Source: Succinivibrionaceae bacterium (GTDB lineage Bacteria > Pseudomonadota > Gammaproteobacteria > Enterobacterales > Succinivibrionaceae). From it: a DNA stretch of 64,000 bases. Under the pieces are notes generated by a model that had not been told where the DNA came from, did no database searches, and worked only from the letters and a program-made list of their open reading frames with translations. The translations under genes and the position numbers were made by a program. Location of the stretch: the NCBI GenBank assembly GCA_019420905.1, contig JAHZGH010000006.1, positions 95,820-159,819 on the forward strand. Direction: 5' to 3'. Of the stretch, positions 7,863-16,007 are shown one piece after another (within the stretch, counting starts at the first letter, position 1; each line of letters begins with the position of its first letter).

Positions 7863-9533
7863 TTATCCTAAAGTGGCAATCCTTGCTCTAAGCCTTAAAA
7901 CATTAGGTGGAACAACAGAAATTTCATCAACGCCTAATTGGATGAGCTTTGCTAAAAAGTTATCATTAGAAGCAACTTCACCACAAATACCAACCCATAT
8001 GCCTGCGGCGTGGGCATTGCGTACAGTGGTTTCTATGAGTCTTAAAACGGCATGATGAAAAGGGTTTAAGTATTTGGTAATATTGGAATTCTGTCTATCT
8101 GCAGCTAAGGTAAATTGAGTTAAATCATTAGTGCCTATGCTGAAGAAATCAACTAAAACGGCAAGCTCATCGCTGATTATAGCTGCAGCAGGAGTTTCTA
8201 TCATAATGCCGAATTCAACGTCATCCTTAAAAGGCGTTCCTTGAGCACTAAGGTCTTTTTTGACTTCATCTAAAAGCTTTATGCATTCTTGAACCTCTTC
8301 AACAGTCGTAATCATTGGAACCATGATTGCAAGGCGGCCATACATAGAAGCTCTTAAAAGAGCACGCAATTGCGTTTTAAATAAGACCTTATTAGAAAGA
8401 CATAAACGAATTGCACGCAGACCCATGGCAGGATTTTCTTCATGCTTCAGCATGAAATATTCACAAGTTTTATCTGCACCGATGTCTAATGTACGGATAA
8501 TTACTCGTTTACCTTCCATTTCAGACAGCAGCTCTTTATATACTTCAAATTGTTCATCCTCAGTAGGATAATCATGAGCTTGAAGGAAGATATATTCGCT
8601 GCGGAATAAGCCTATACCTTCAGCATCTGAGGATTTGATGAGATCGATATCAGCCAAAGAGCCTGCATTGGCATAAAGATAAATTTGTCTCCCTTGGCGG
8701 GTAACGGTTTTTTTCCCTCTAAATTGTTCTAGATGAGCCTGCTGCGTATCAAAGGTACGTTTTAGAGAAACGTATTTTTCTATAGTCTGTTCATCAGGGT
8801 TTATAATAATATGACCTGAGGCGCCATCGACAATAGCAAATTGACCTTCAAGACTTTCTTTTAAATCATCCCCTATGCAAACTACGGTGGGAATTCCCAT
8901 AGTTCTGGCGAAAATTACGGTATGAGATCGTGTAGAGCCTGCAGAGGTGATAATTGCAGTAACTTTTCTTTGATCAAGCTGTACTGTTTCTGAAGGTGCT
9001 AAATCATCTGTTGCTAAAATAGTCTGCCCGTCACTGCGATATTTGATGCCGCTTTTTTTAAGTTTGCCGGCATGCATCATTAATATTTCGTTGACGCGTC
9101 TTGAAACATCGATAACGTCTGTTGCTCTGCCTTGCATATAGTCGTTATCTATAGATCTAAATTGCTGTTCAAAGCGTCTGGCAACAGTATCTACGGCATA
9201 TTCAGCATTGGCATGCTCATTTTTTATTACATTATTGATAGCCTCAACGTAATCCGGATCTTCTAACATCATTTGATGGATCTGGAAAAGTACTGCATTT
9301 TGTTCGCCGAGCTTTTCTAATGAGACATCGTAAAGGGCGCCTAATTGTGATATTGCATGTAAACGAGCTTTTTCAAAACGCTGGCATTCAGCTTCTACAT
9401 TGCTTACAGCGTGTTTGGCGTGGATGCTAGAGCAACGCTGCAGGAAACTTATATGGCCAAAGGCAATGCCTCGATTGGCAGGAGTTCCTGTTAATAATAC
9501 GTTGTGCATCTTAGATAAGTTAGCTTTGTTCAA
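7863..9533 (-). CDS. ptsI: PEP-protein phosphotransferase (PTS enzyme I)
   Basis: 556 residues. It transfers phosphate from PEP to HPr in the cytoplasm. The phosphohistidine loop is SAGSTRSHTVIFAR with His204 (E. coli has AGGRTSH). The PEP-binding barrel shows GIGLFRSEY, IRTLDIGADK, a glutamate- and aspartate-bearing IETPAAAIISDE, DFFSIGTNDLTQF and the cysteine motif GICGEVASN, so it looks complete. The TTG at 9533 is chosen because AAGGA lies six bases ahead; an ATG at 9509 (548 residues) has no comparable site. It is followed by a four-carbon acid sugar kinase-like gene. No ptsH or crr is in the window, unlike ptsH-ptsI-crr of enterics. The HPr partner must be encoded elsewhere. Confidence 0.92.
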   Translation of the reverse strand: MNKANLSKMHNVLLTGTPANRGIAFGHISFLQRCSSIHAKHAVSNVEAECQRFEKARLHAISQLGALYDVSLEKLGEQNAVLFQIHQMMLEDPDYVEAINNVIKNEHANAEYAVDTVARRFEQQFRSIDNDYMQGRATDVIDVSRRVNEILMMHAGKLKKSGIKYRSDGQTILATDDLAPSETVQLDQRKVTAIITSAGSTRSHTVIFARTMGIPTVVCIGDDLKESLEGQFAIVDGASGHIIINPDEQTIEKYVSLKRTFDTQQAHLEQFRGKKTVTRQGRQIYLYANAGSLADIDLIKSSDAEGIGLFRSEYIFLQAHDYPTEDEQFEVYKELLSEMEGKRVIIRTLDIGADKTCEYFMLKHEENPAMGLRAIRLCLSNKVLFKTQLRALLRASMYGRLAIMVPMITTVEEVQECIKLLDEVKKDLSAQGTPFKDDVEFGIMIETPAAAIISDELAVLVDFFSIGTNDLTQFTLAADRQNSNITKYLNPFHHAVLRLIETTVRNAHAAGIWVGICGEVASNDNFLAKLIQLGVDEISVVPPNVLRLRARIATLG

Positions 9534-9689
9534 GGTAGTTCCTTCAGCGTGATACTGTGGAAAAATATGATAGCAGTATGATTATTATAACCAAACTTTT
9601 TTGCTGTGAATGCTTAACAAAGAATAAGAGTTTTAGTTTGTCGTGCATGTATGTGCTAAAATACCACAAATATTTTTTTAGGGTGAAAC

Positions 9690-11093
9690 ATGTTAGTCAA
9701 AACCAGATTTGCTCCGTCACCTACCGGATTTTTACATGTAGGTGGTGCACGTACTGCTTTATTTTCATGGCTTTATGCACGTCATTGTAATGGACAATTC
9801 GTTTTACGTATCGAAGATACTGATCGTGAAAGATCTACACAGCCTGCAATAGATGCAATTATTGATTCTATGAAATGGCTTAATCTTAATTGGGATGAGG
9901 GCCCTTATTATCAAACTAAGCGCTTTGATCGTTATCGTGAGGTTATCGATAAGCTTTTAGCTGAAGGTAAAGCTTATAAATGCTATTGTAGTAAAGAGCG
10001 TCTTGAAAAGATGCGTGAAGACCAGATGAAAAATGGTCAAAAGCCTCGTTATGACGGACATTGCCGTGATGATAAGTCTGAACATGATCCAAGCGAAAGC
10101 TACGTCATTCGTTTTAGAAATCCAGACGATGGCGTTGTTGCTTTTGATGACATGGTAAAAGGCCATGTAGAGTTTAAGAATCAAGAGCTAGATGATTTTA
10201 TTATTCAGCGTTCTGACGGTACCCCGACTTATAATTTCTGCGTAGTTGTAGATGATTGGGATATGGGTATTACCCATGTTATTCGCGGCGACGATCATGT
10301 AAATAATACTCCGCGTCAGATTAACTTATATAAAGCTTTAGGAGCACCAGTCCCTGTATTTTGTCATTTAGCTATGATTTTAGGCGATGATGGGGCTAAG
10401 TTATCTAAGCGTCATGGTGCTGTTTCCGTTATGCAGTATCGCGAGGATGGCTATTTGCCTGAGGCTTTAGTTAATTATTTAGTTCGCTTAGGTTGGAGCC
10501 ATGGCGATCAGGAAATCTTTTCTGTTGAAGAGATGATTTCTTTATTCTCATTAGATGCAATTACCAAGAGTGCTTCAGGCTTTAATACTAAGAAGCTTGA
10601 TTGGTTAAATGCTCATTATATGAAGACCTTACCGTCTGAGGTTGTTGCGGCTGAATTAGAGTGGCATTTAAAGCGTCAGGGATTAGATAACTTAAGTTCA
10701 GGTCCCGATCCTAAGCTAGTAGTTAAGAATTATGCCGAGAGAACTCACACCTTAAAAGAAATGGCACAAAAAGCTATGTGTTATTACAAGGATTTTGATG
10801 AGTATGATCCCGCTGCAGTAAAAAAATGGATCAAGGACGGCTCTGTTGAAATCCTAAAGGATGCTTATGATACCTTAAAGGCTTTAGATAATTGGGATGC
10901 TAAGCTTATTGATGAAGCATTAGAGAACCTCGCTAAGCGCCGTGAGGTAGGTATGGGCAAAGTCGGACAGCCTTTGCGAGTAGCCATTACAGGTACAGCT
11001 ATGTCTCCTGGTATTGGGGATACAATGATTTTAGCTGGAAAAGAGCGAGTTTTAGCACGTATAGAGCGAGCTATTGCCCATTTTGGCGCTTAA
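9690..11093 (+). CDS. gltX: Glutamate-tRNA ligase
   Basis: 467 residues, class I aminoacyl-tRNA synthetase charging tRNA-Glu. The HIGH-type motif lies in FAPSPTGFLHVGGARTA near residues 7-23, and the KMSKS-type motif is KLSKRHG around residue 240. The C-terminal anticodon-binding region ends near GKERVLARIERA. Length is normal. AGGG precedes the ATG by six bases, and TGCTAAAAT just upstream looks like an extended -10. A terminator follows directly, so the gene is probably transcribed alone. It diverges from ptsI. Confidence 0.97.
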   Translation: MLVKTRFAPSPTGFLHVGGARTALFSWLYARHCNGQFVLRIEDTDRERSTQPAIDAIIDSMKWLNLNWDEGPYYQTKRFDRYREVIDKLLAEGKAYKCYCSKERLEKMREDQMKNGQKPRYDGHCRDDKSEHDPSESYVIRFRNPDDGVVAFDDMVKGHVEFKNQELDDFIIQRSDGTPTYNFCVVVDDWDMGITHVIRGDDHVNNTPRQINLYKALGAPVPVFCHLAMILGDDGAKLSKRHGAVSVMQYREDGYLPEALVNYLVRLGWSHGDQEIFSVEEMISLFSLDAITKSASGFNTKKLDWLNAHYMKTLPSEVVAAELEWHLKRQGLDNLSSGPDPKLVVKNYAERTHTLKEMAQKAMCYYKDFDEYDPAAVKKWIKDGSVEILKDAYDTLKALDNWDAKLIDEALENLAKRREVGMGKVGQPLRVAITGTAMSPGIGDTMILAGKERVLARIERAIAHFGA

Positions 11094-11106
11094 TTTTAGA
11101 TATAAG

Positions 11107-11130
11107 GCAGACTTAGGTCTGCTTTTTTTT
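11107..11130 (+). terminator. Terminator of gltX
   Basis: Stem GCAGAC / GTCTGC with TTAG loop followed by eight T, 14 bases after the gltX stop. Confidence 0.9.
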
Positions 11131-11144
11131 GGGAATTTAATTGC

Positions 11145-11519
11145 ATGAAATTTTGCATTTTGATTTTAACTTCTTTAATTTTGAGCGCTTGTTCAGGCGT
11201 GTCTTTTCATACTAATTTAGATCCAAGCAATATTAAAGAATATTACAAGCCATCAGCTGTTGAGGTTATTGATTCAGAGTCAGATCTTGATAATCGTCCT
11301 TATTTTGTGATTACTCAGGTAAAAGGAATGGCTTGTCAAATAAATGATAGAGATTATATTGCTACTGAAGCTGACGCTCGTACTGAAGCTAGAATTAAAG
11401 CTGTAGATGCAGGAGCTAATGCCATTCGCTTTGGTAAGTGCGTGCGCATCGAAAATACTCCGGCATGTAAGGTATCTGTAACTTGTTACGGTGATGCATT
11501 AAGTATTGATGAGCAATAA
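11145..11519 (+). CDS. rcsF: RcsF-like outer-membrane lipoprotein
   Basis: 124 residues with a lipoprotein signal peptide, lipobox LSAC and predicted lipidated Cys16. The C-terminal half matches RcsF by memory alignment: GMACQ, then TEADARTEARIKAVDAGANAIRFGKC, then TPACKVSVTCYGDAL. Four cysteines outside the lipobox correspond to the two disulfides of RcsF. RcsF senses envelope stress for the Rcs phosphorelay at the outer membrane. The proline-rich stretch after the lipobox of E. coli RcsF is shorter here. It overlaps trmO by 11 bases; the two are also neighbours in E. coli. No other rcs gene is in the window, so the signalling partner is unproven here. Confidence 0.8.
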   Translation: MKFCILILTSLILSACSGVSFHTNLDPSNIKEYYKPSAVEVIDSESDLDNRPYFVITQVKGMACQINDRDYIATEADARTEARIKAVDAGANAIRFGKCVRIENTPACKVSVTCYGDALSIDEQ

Positions 11520-12225
11520 TCAAGAAATCGTTATTACTCCAATTGGAAGAATTCGTACTCCTTACGGTCAAAAATTTGCCGTACCGCGTCAGCCTGGTTT
11601 GGCTCCTCATGCTTTGGGGGTAATTGAATTTTTTAAACCATATGGAGTTCCGGAGGCGTTTGGGGGCTTAAACGGATTTAGTCATATACATATCCTTTTT
11701 GTTTTTGATAAAGCCCCTTATGAAAATTTTCATGCCACAGTAAGGCCTCCGCGTTTAGGAGGTAATATTTCTTGCGGAGTTTTTGCCAGCCGCTCTCCTT
11801 TTAGGCCCTCTAGAATAGGCTTATCTACAGTAAAAATAGTAGAAATAAAAGAAAGTTTAGGTGAAATATCTATTGTAGTTGCGGGAGCTGATTTAGTAGA
11901 TGGAACGCCGATTATAGATATTAAGCCTTATATTCCTTTTGTGGATGCTGTTTTAGATGCTAAAGGCGGATTTGCCTCGCAGATGCCTCCTCAATTTGAG
12001 GTTAATTTTTCTGATCTTGCCTTAGAAAAATTAGCTCATTTAGGCAATAGGCGCATTTTAGCTATTAAGGAGACATTAGCTCAAGATCCTAGACCTGCTT
12101 ATAAAGATGATAATGATGAGAAAATTTACTATGCTTTGCTTTATAACCATGATGTAATGTTTAAAGTAAAGAATTCCGTAATTGAGGTTTTAGATGTTAT
12201 TGTAAGGGGAGAGCCATCATGCTAA
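11509..12225 (+). CDS. trmO: tRNA (adenine(37)-N6)-methyltransferase TrmO (TsaA/YaeB family)
   Basis: 238 residues of the TsaA fold: TPIGRIRTPYGQKFAVPRQ at the N-terminus, GLNGFSHIHILFVF, and RPPRLGG...GVFASRSPFRPSRIGLS in the core. The C-terminal extension DPRPAY is typical of the long YaeB form. It methylates N6-threonylcarbamoyladenosine at position 37 of tRNA-Thr using S-adenosylmethionine. The TTG at 11506 opens the frame, but the adjacent ATG at 11509 is the natural start. It overlaps rcsF by 11 bases and the next gene by 7, so translational coupling is likely. Confidence 0.93.
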   Translation: MSNNQEIVITPIGRIRTPYGQKFAVPRQPGLAPHALGVIEFFKPYGVPEAFGGLNGFSHIHILFVFDKAPYENFHATVRPPRLGGNISCGVFASRSPFRPSRIGLSTVKIVEIKESLGEISIVVAGADLVDGTPIIDIKPYIPFVDAVLDAKGGFASQMPPQFEVNFSDLALEKLAHLGNRRILAIKETLAQDPRPAYKDDNDEKIYYALLYNHDVMFKVKNSVIEVLDVIVRGEPSC

Positions 12226-13514
12226 ATGTTAGATATAAGCATATTTTGTTTGATTTAGATGGAACCATTTACGATAGTCTTTATGCTAATACCAAAGCTT
12301 TATACGATTTACTAGAGCAGAAGAAAAAAGATCATAAAGAAACTATAGAAAGCTTATATCGCTTTGCAGCAACTCCTGCACAAGAATCTTTATTAAGTCT
12401 AGGTTTTAAAAAAGAAGATTTTGATTATCTTATTCAAATATGGTGTGACGGAATTATTCCTTATGCTAAAGAAGTAAAGCCTTTTGAGCATATTATGGCA
12501 GTTATAGCTTACTTAAAAAAGGCCGGCTGTCATTTAGGAATTATCACTTCTAGGGATAGAAAGAGCGCTTCAATGATAGGCTCTATAGCATCTCCTATGC
12601 CTCCTGAGCTAACTCCATATTTTGATATTGCTATTTGCTGCGACGATGTTGAGCATCCTAAGCCTCATGGAGAATCAATATTAAAATATATGCAGATAAG
12701 CGGAGCCTCTCGCGACGATATTCTTTATGTTGGCGATACGCAAACTGATTTTGAATGTGCCCAGAATGCCGGAGTTGCTTTTGGTTTGGCATTATGGGGA
12801 AGTCATCTGCGCTCTTCAATTAGCTGCGAGCATTATTTTGTAAGTCCTTGGGATATAGTTAATGCTGTAAATTCAGTAAAGCCTAGAGAAGAGATGTGGT
12901 TTAAATGGGCGCGTGAAATTCAGGCCATAGGGCAAATAGGCTTAACATATACTAAGGATAAGTTTGATCGAGAGCGATTTGAGCGCTTGCGTGAAATTGC
13001 GCTTGAAATTATGAATGCACATGTAGAGGCTCCTAAAGAAAAGCTAAAAAACAGCTTCATTATGGACAATCTTTATCCTACCCCTAAGGTTGATACTCGA
13101 GGAGCTGTTTTTAATCATGAGGGTAAGATTTTATTAGTTAAGGAAATTTTAAGCGGCTTGTGGAATTTACCTGGCGGCTGGTGTGATGCGAATGAAACTA
13201 TTTTTTCAAATACGGTAAAAGAGGTTCTTGAAGAAGCGGGAATGAGCGTGCATCCATTAAAGCTTATAGCTCTTTTAGACAGAAATCGTCATAACACGCC
13301 GCCTTTGCCTTTCGGTACGCTTAAAGCCTTTGTTTTATGTCAAATGGGACCGCAGCATTTTGTCAGCGGCAGCGATGAGACCTCTGAATACGGATTTTTT
13401 AGTCTAGATGAGATTAAAAATTTGCCTTTGCGTACAGATACTACTACTTATGAGCAATTGCAGTTATGTTTTGAAGCTCATAAACAAGATAATTGGATTC
13501 CGATTGTGGAGTAA
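12219..13514 (+). CDS. HAD phosphatase fused to a Nudix hydrolase
   Basis: 431 residues in three parts. Residues 1-210 are a HAD hydrolase of the Gph/pyrophosphatase type: FDLDGTIYDS at 11-20 with Asp12 and Asp14, IITSRDRK near 108-115, and VGDTQTDFECAQNAG near 171-185. Residues about 225-275 (MWFKWAREIQAIGQIGL...FDRERFERLREIA) match the domain that precedes Nudix in some ADP-ribose pyrophosphatase-like proteins. Residues 293-431 are Nudix, with box G320-x5-E326-x7-KEVLEEAGM; the usual R of REUXEE is Lys334, while the metal-binding glutamates remain. Together they suggest sequential cleavage of a nucleotide sugar or dinucleotide, which is inference. The start has GGGAGAG ahead and overlaps trmO by 7 bases. 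One uninterrupted frame supports a true fusion. Confidence 0.85.
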   Translation: MLNVRYKHILFDLDGTIYDSLYANTKALYDLLEQKKKDHKETIESLYRFAATPAQESLLSLGFKKEDFDYLIQIWCDGIIPYAKEVKPFEHIMAVIAYLKKAGCHLGIITSRDRKSASMIGSIASPMPPELTPYFDIAICCDDVEHPKPHGESILKYMQISGASRDDILYVGDTQTDFECAQNAGVAFGLALWGSHLRSSISCEHYFVSPWDIVNAVNSVKPREEMWFKWAREIQAIGQIGLTYTKDKFDRERFERLREIALEIMNAHVEAPKEKLKNSFIMDNLYPTPKVDTRGAVFNHEGKILLVKEILSGLWNLPGGWCDANETIFSNTVKEVLEEAGMSVHPLKLIALLDRNRHNTPPLPFGTLKAFVLCQMGPQHFVSGSDETSEYGFFSLDEIKNLPLRTDTTTYEQLQLCFEAHKQDNWIPIVE

Positions 13515-13517
13515 ATA

Positions 13518-14267
13518 ATGCAATATTTAATTGATCTTCATACCCATACTATTGCCAGTGATCATGCATACAGCACTATTATGGAATTAGTGTCTCAAGC
13601 ACGAGTAAAGGGCATGTCGTTAATAGCTGTTACAGATCATGGTCCGGATGTTTCTGATGGACCGCATCCTTGGCATTTTAATAACTTAAAAGTTGTGCCA
13701 AGAGTTGCTGAGGGCATTGGAGTTTTGCGCGGAATTGAAGCTAATATCACAGCTGATGGCGGCTTAGATTTAGAAGAAAATCGTTTGCGTAATTTAGATA
13801 TTGTTTTAGCAGGCTTTCATCCTAACTATATGCCTACCTCCGCAGAGGAGCATACACGTCTTATGTGCAAGGTTATTAAATCAGGGCTTGTGGATGTGAT
13901 TTCTCACCCTGGTGTTGCTCAATATCCTTTAAATTATGAAGAGGTGTTAGTTTGCGCAAAAGAGCATAATGTAGCAATTGAAATTAATTCATCATCTTCA
14001 GTTAATACTCGTATGGGCAGTCATGAAAATTGCGTAGCTATAGGAAAGCTTGCCACTAAGATCGGCAATACTATTTCTTTAGGCTCAGATGCGCATATTG
14101 CTTATTTTTTAGGCTGTTTTGATGAATCGATAAAGGTAATTACAGAATCAGGCATTAGAGAGGAGCAAATTCTCAATACTTCTCCATTAAAAGTTTTAGA
14201 TTTTCTTGAATCAAGAGGACATGCTCCGATTACTGAGTTGCGAGATTATTTTTTAAGGCAAGCTTAA
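13518..14267 (+). CDS. ycdX: PHP-domain phosphatase, YcdX family
   Basis: 249 residues, matching YcdX in length and order. Metal-binding motifs are visible: DLHTHT at residues 6-11, TDHGPDVSDGPHPWHF, GIEANI, DVISHPG and LGSDAHIAYFLGCF near the C-terminus. PHP phosphatases of this group carry three metal ions and act on small phosphate esters; the E. coli YcdX substrate is not firmly settled. It starts three bases after the HAD-Nudix stop with GGAG ahead, so it is the last gene of the rcsF-trmO-HAD/Nudix operon. Confidence 0.88.
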   Translation: MQYLIDLHTHTIASDHAYSTIMELVSQARVKGMSLIAVTDHGPDVSDGPHPWHFNNLKVVPRVAEGIGVLRGIEANITADGGLDLEENRLRNLDIVLAGFHPNYMPTSAEEHTRLMCKVIKSGLVDVISHPGVAQYPLNYEEVLVCAKEHNVAIEINSSSSVNTRMGSHENCVAIGKLATKIGNTISLGSDAHIAYFLGCFDESIKVITESGIREEQILNTSPLKVLDFLESRGHAPITELRDYFLRQA

Positions 14268-14271
14268 GTGC

Positions 14272-14296
14272 AAAAAAAGCCTTCTGAACAGAAGGC
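14272..14296 (-). terminator. Terminator between ycdX and the binding-protein gene
   Basis: Stem GCCTTCT / AGAAGGC with GAAC loop, followed on the minus strand by seven T. It serves the leftward binding-protein gene and may also slow ycdX transcripts. Confidence 0.85.
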
Positions 14297-14328
14297 TTAA
14301 CAAAATTATCTAAAAGGGATCTTGTTTA

Positions 14329-15078
14329 TTACTCTTGCTTGCCAAACCATTTGGTATAAATGGCTTGATAAGTGCCGTCAGCTTTAATGGAATCAAAGCC
14401 TTTCTTTACTAGCTCAATTAGTTCCTTATCATTTTTGTTCATAACTATGCCGTACTGTTCGGCTGTAATATAGTCAGGCAATAAGGTTAAATTATTATCG
14501 CTAGTAGTAGCCATATAGTATTCAAGTACAGGACGGTCATTGATTAACGCATCGCAGCCGCCTTTATTAAGCTCTAAGAAAGCTTCTGGGGCGGAATTAA
14601 ATTGAGTTACATTGGCATCTTTGATTTGGGTGCTTGCATACAAAGCTCCAGAGGTACCAATCTGTCCGCAAATAGTACGACCGACAAGATCGTCAATAGA
14701 GTTTATCTTTCCCTTAAATTCATTACGGATGATAACGCCTAAACCGGCATTGCAGTAAGGATCAGAAAATGCTACACGTTTTGCACGGTCTTCTGTAATG
14801 GTAAAGGCAGAAATGCCTGCATCTAAAGAGCCAGTTAAAATAGCCGGAATTAAACCATCAAAAGGCATAGAGTTCATTTCGACTTTAAATCCTGCAGCCT
14901 TGCCGATAGCATTGATGAGGTCAATATCAAAACCGGTTAATTCTTTAGTATTTTCATCCATAAATTCAAAGGGAGCAAAAGACGGCTCAGTGCCTACTCT
15001 AACAGTTCGTTCTGCTGCAGCAACCTGAAAAGCGATACAGGCACTCAATGTGGCAACGACTAGACCTCTGAATTTCAT
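14329..15078 (-). CDS. Periplasmic amino acid-binding protein (ABC transporter, family 3)
   Basis: 249 residues with signal peptide MKFRGLVVATLSACIAFQVAAAE. The mature part starts RTVRVGTEPSFAPFEFMDE and contains GFDIDLINAIGKAAG and the FDGLIPAILTGSLDAGISAFTITEDRAKRVAFSDPY signature of polar amino acid-binding proteins (ArtJ, HisJ, GlnH type). It captures an amino acid for an inner-membrane ABC importer. No permease or ATPase gene is adjacent, and the gene is flanked by its own terminator and a 250-base upstream gap, so it is an orphan binding protein. The ligand cannot be assigned; arginine, glutamine and histidine-type binders are all close. Confidence 0.88.
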   Translation of the reverse strand: MKFRGLVVATLSACIAFQVAAAERTVRVGTEPSFAPFEFMDENTKELTGFDIDLINAIGKAAGFKVEMNSMPFDGLIPAILTGSLDAGISAFTITEDRAKRVAFSDPYCNAGLGVIIRNEFKGKINSIDDLVGRTICGQIGTSGALYASTQIKDANVTQFNSAPEAFLELNKGGCDALINDRPVLEYYMATTSDNNLTLLPDYITAEQYGIVMNKNDKELIELVKKGFDSIKADGTYQAIYTKWFGKQE

Positions 15079-15332
15079 AATCTCTCCTCAATATATATAT
15101 TTAGTAATGAGGCTGATCTTAAGAGTAGATCATTTTAGTAGCAAATGATTTTTTACTTTGCTTTATAATAGTGCAAATAATATTGAAATTTAGTTTTAAA
15201 ATAAAATTTTGTAATTCTATATAAAGAGTAAAAGATTAATATTTTGTTAAGATCTTAGATAATTTAAGACTAAAGCGTAAATAATATTTCTAAGCCTCTT
15301 TTGAGTGAAATAAATGTTATTTGGGGTTAGAT

Positions 15333-15884
15333 ATGGAGATTGCACATCGTTTAGAACATTTTTTTCGGGATAGACGTCTATTGAGGATACATAGAAAGCT
15401 AGCAGTTAATCTGCGTGATAAAAAAGAAGAAACTTTTAAGTCATATACTTTAAGAGCAGCTCGTAAAGAGGATTTAAAAGATATTTTTGCTCTTTATAAA
15501 AAAATTTTCGGCGTGGAATTGTTAAGTTTTTTAAATAAGATTTATCGCTATTGCTATTCTGAACTTATAAGTGTTGCTGTTGCAGATTCAGGAAAGATTG
15601 TTGGCATTGATTTATTTATGTTTCAGGAGGCTGAATTAGGTAAAGATATTTTACATGAGCTTTATATAGGGATTGATCCTGAATATCAGCACCAAGGCCT
15701 GGCTGTTGCTTTAAGAACTTATTCTATTAAAGAATATCGTTTCGGCGGAAATTTAAAAGGAATGTCTACTTTGGCGCCTTTTAATGATATTAAGGCATTA
15801 AGAACAGCTCAAAAAGCAGGGTATGCCATAACAAAGGCTTCAGCAAAACCTCCAGCATATTATTTATATCAATCTTTTGTGTAA
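15333..15884 (+). CDS. GNAT family N-acetyltransferase
   Basis: 183 residues. The GNAT core begins near YTLRAARKEDLKDIFALYKKIFG. Motif A, the acetyl-CoA pyrophosphate loop, is IDPEYQHQGLAVALRTYSI (Q-x-Q-G-L-A), and motif B is NDIKALRTAQKAGY. The N-terminal 35 residues (HRLEHFFRDRRLLRIHRK) are basic and outside the fold. A TTG at 15321 opens the frame, but ATG at 15333 is preferred, with GGGG upstream. Substrate unknown. It stands alone, converging on ettA, and has an A+T-rich upstream region of 250 bases. Confidence 0.75.
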   Translation: MEIAHRLEHFFRDRRLLRIHRKLAVNLRDKKEETFKSYTLRAARKEDLKDIFALYKKIFGVELLSFLNKIYRYCYSELISVAVADSGKIVGIDLFMFQEAELGKDILHELYIGIDPEYQHQGLAVALRTYSIKEYRFGGNLKGMSTLAPFNDIKALRTAQKAGYAITKASAKPPAYYLYQSFV

Positions 15885-15979
15885 GCGCTTGATAGAAAAA
15901 TAATAAAGAAATTTTTCACTTAAATATTCTTAAGCCTATGCTCAAAGCTAGTTAAGAGCTGCTTTTGATTTAATAAAAT

Positions 15980-15998
15980 AGCCGGGAAGATCCCGGCT
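15980..15998. terminator. Terminator between GNAT gene and ettA
   Basis: Eight-base-pair perfect stem (AGCCGGGA / TCCCGGCT) with a 3-base loop; T-rich tails on both strands, between convergent genes. Confidence 0.75.
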
Positions 15999-16007
15999 TG
16001 TGTATTT

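Noticed and set aside
9557..9790. 77-codon plus-strand reading frame upstream of gltX
   Set aside because: It overlaps the start of gltX in another frame and translates no known motif.
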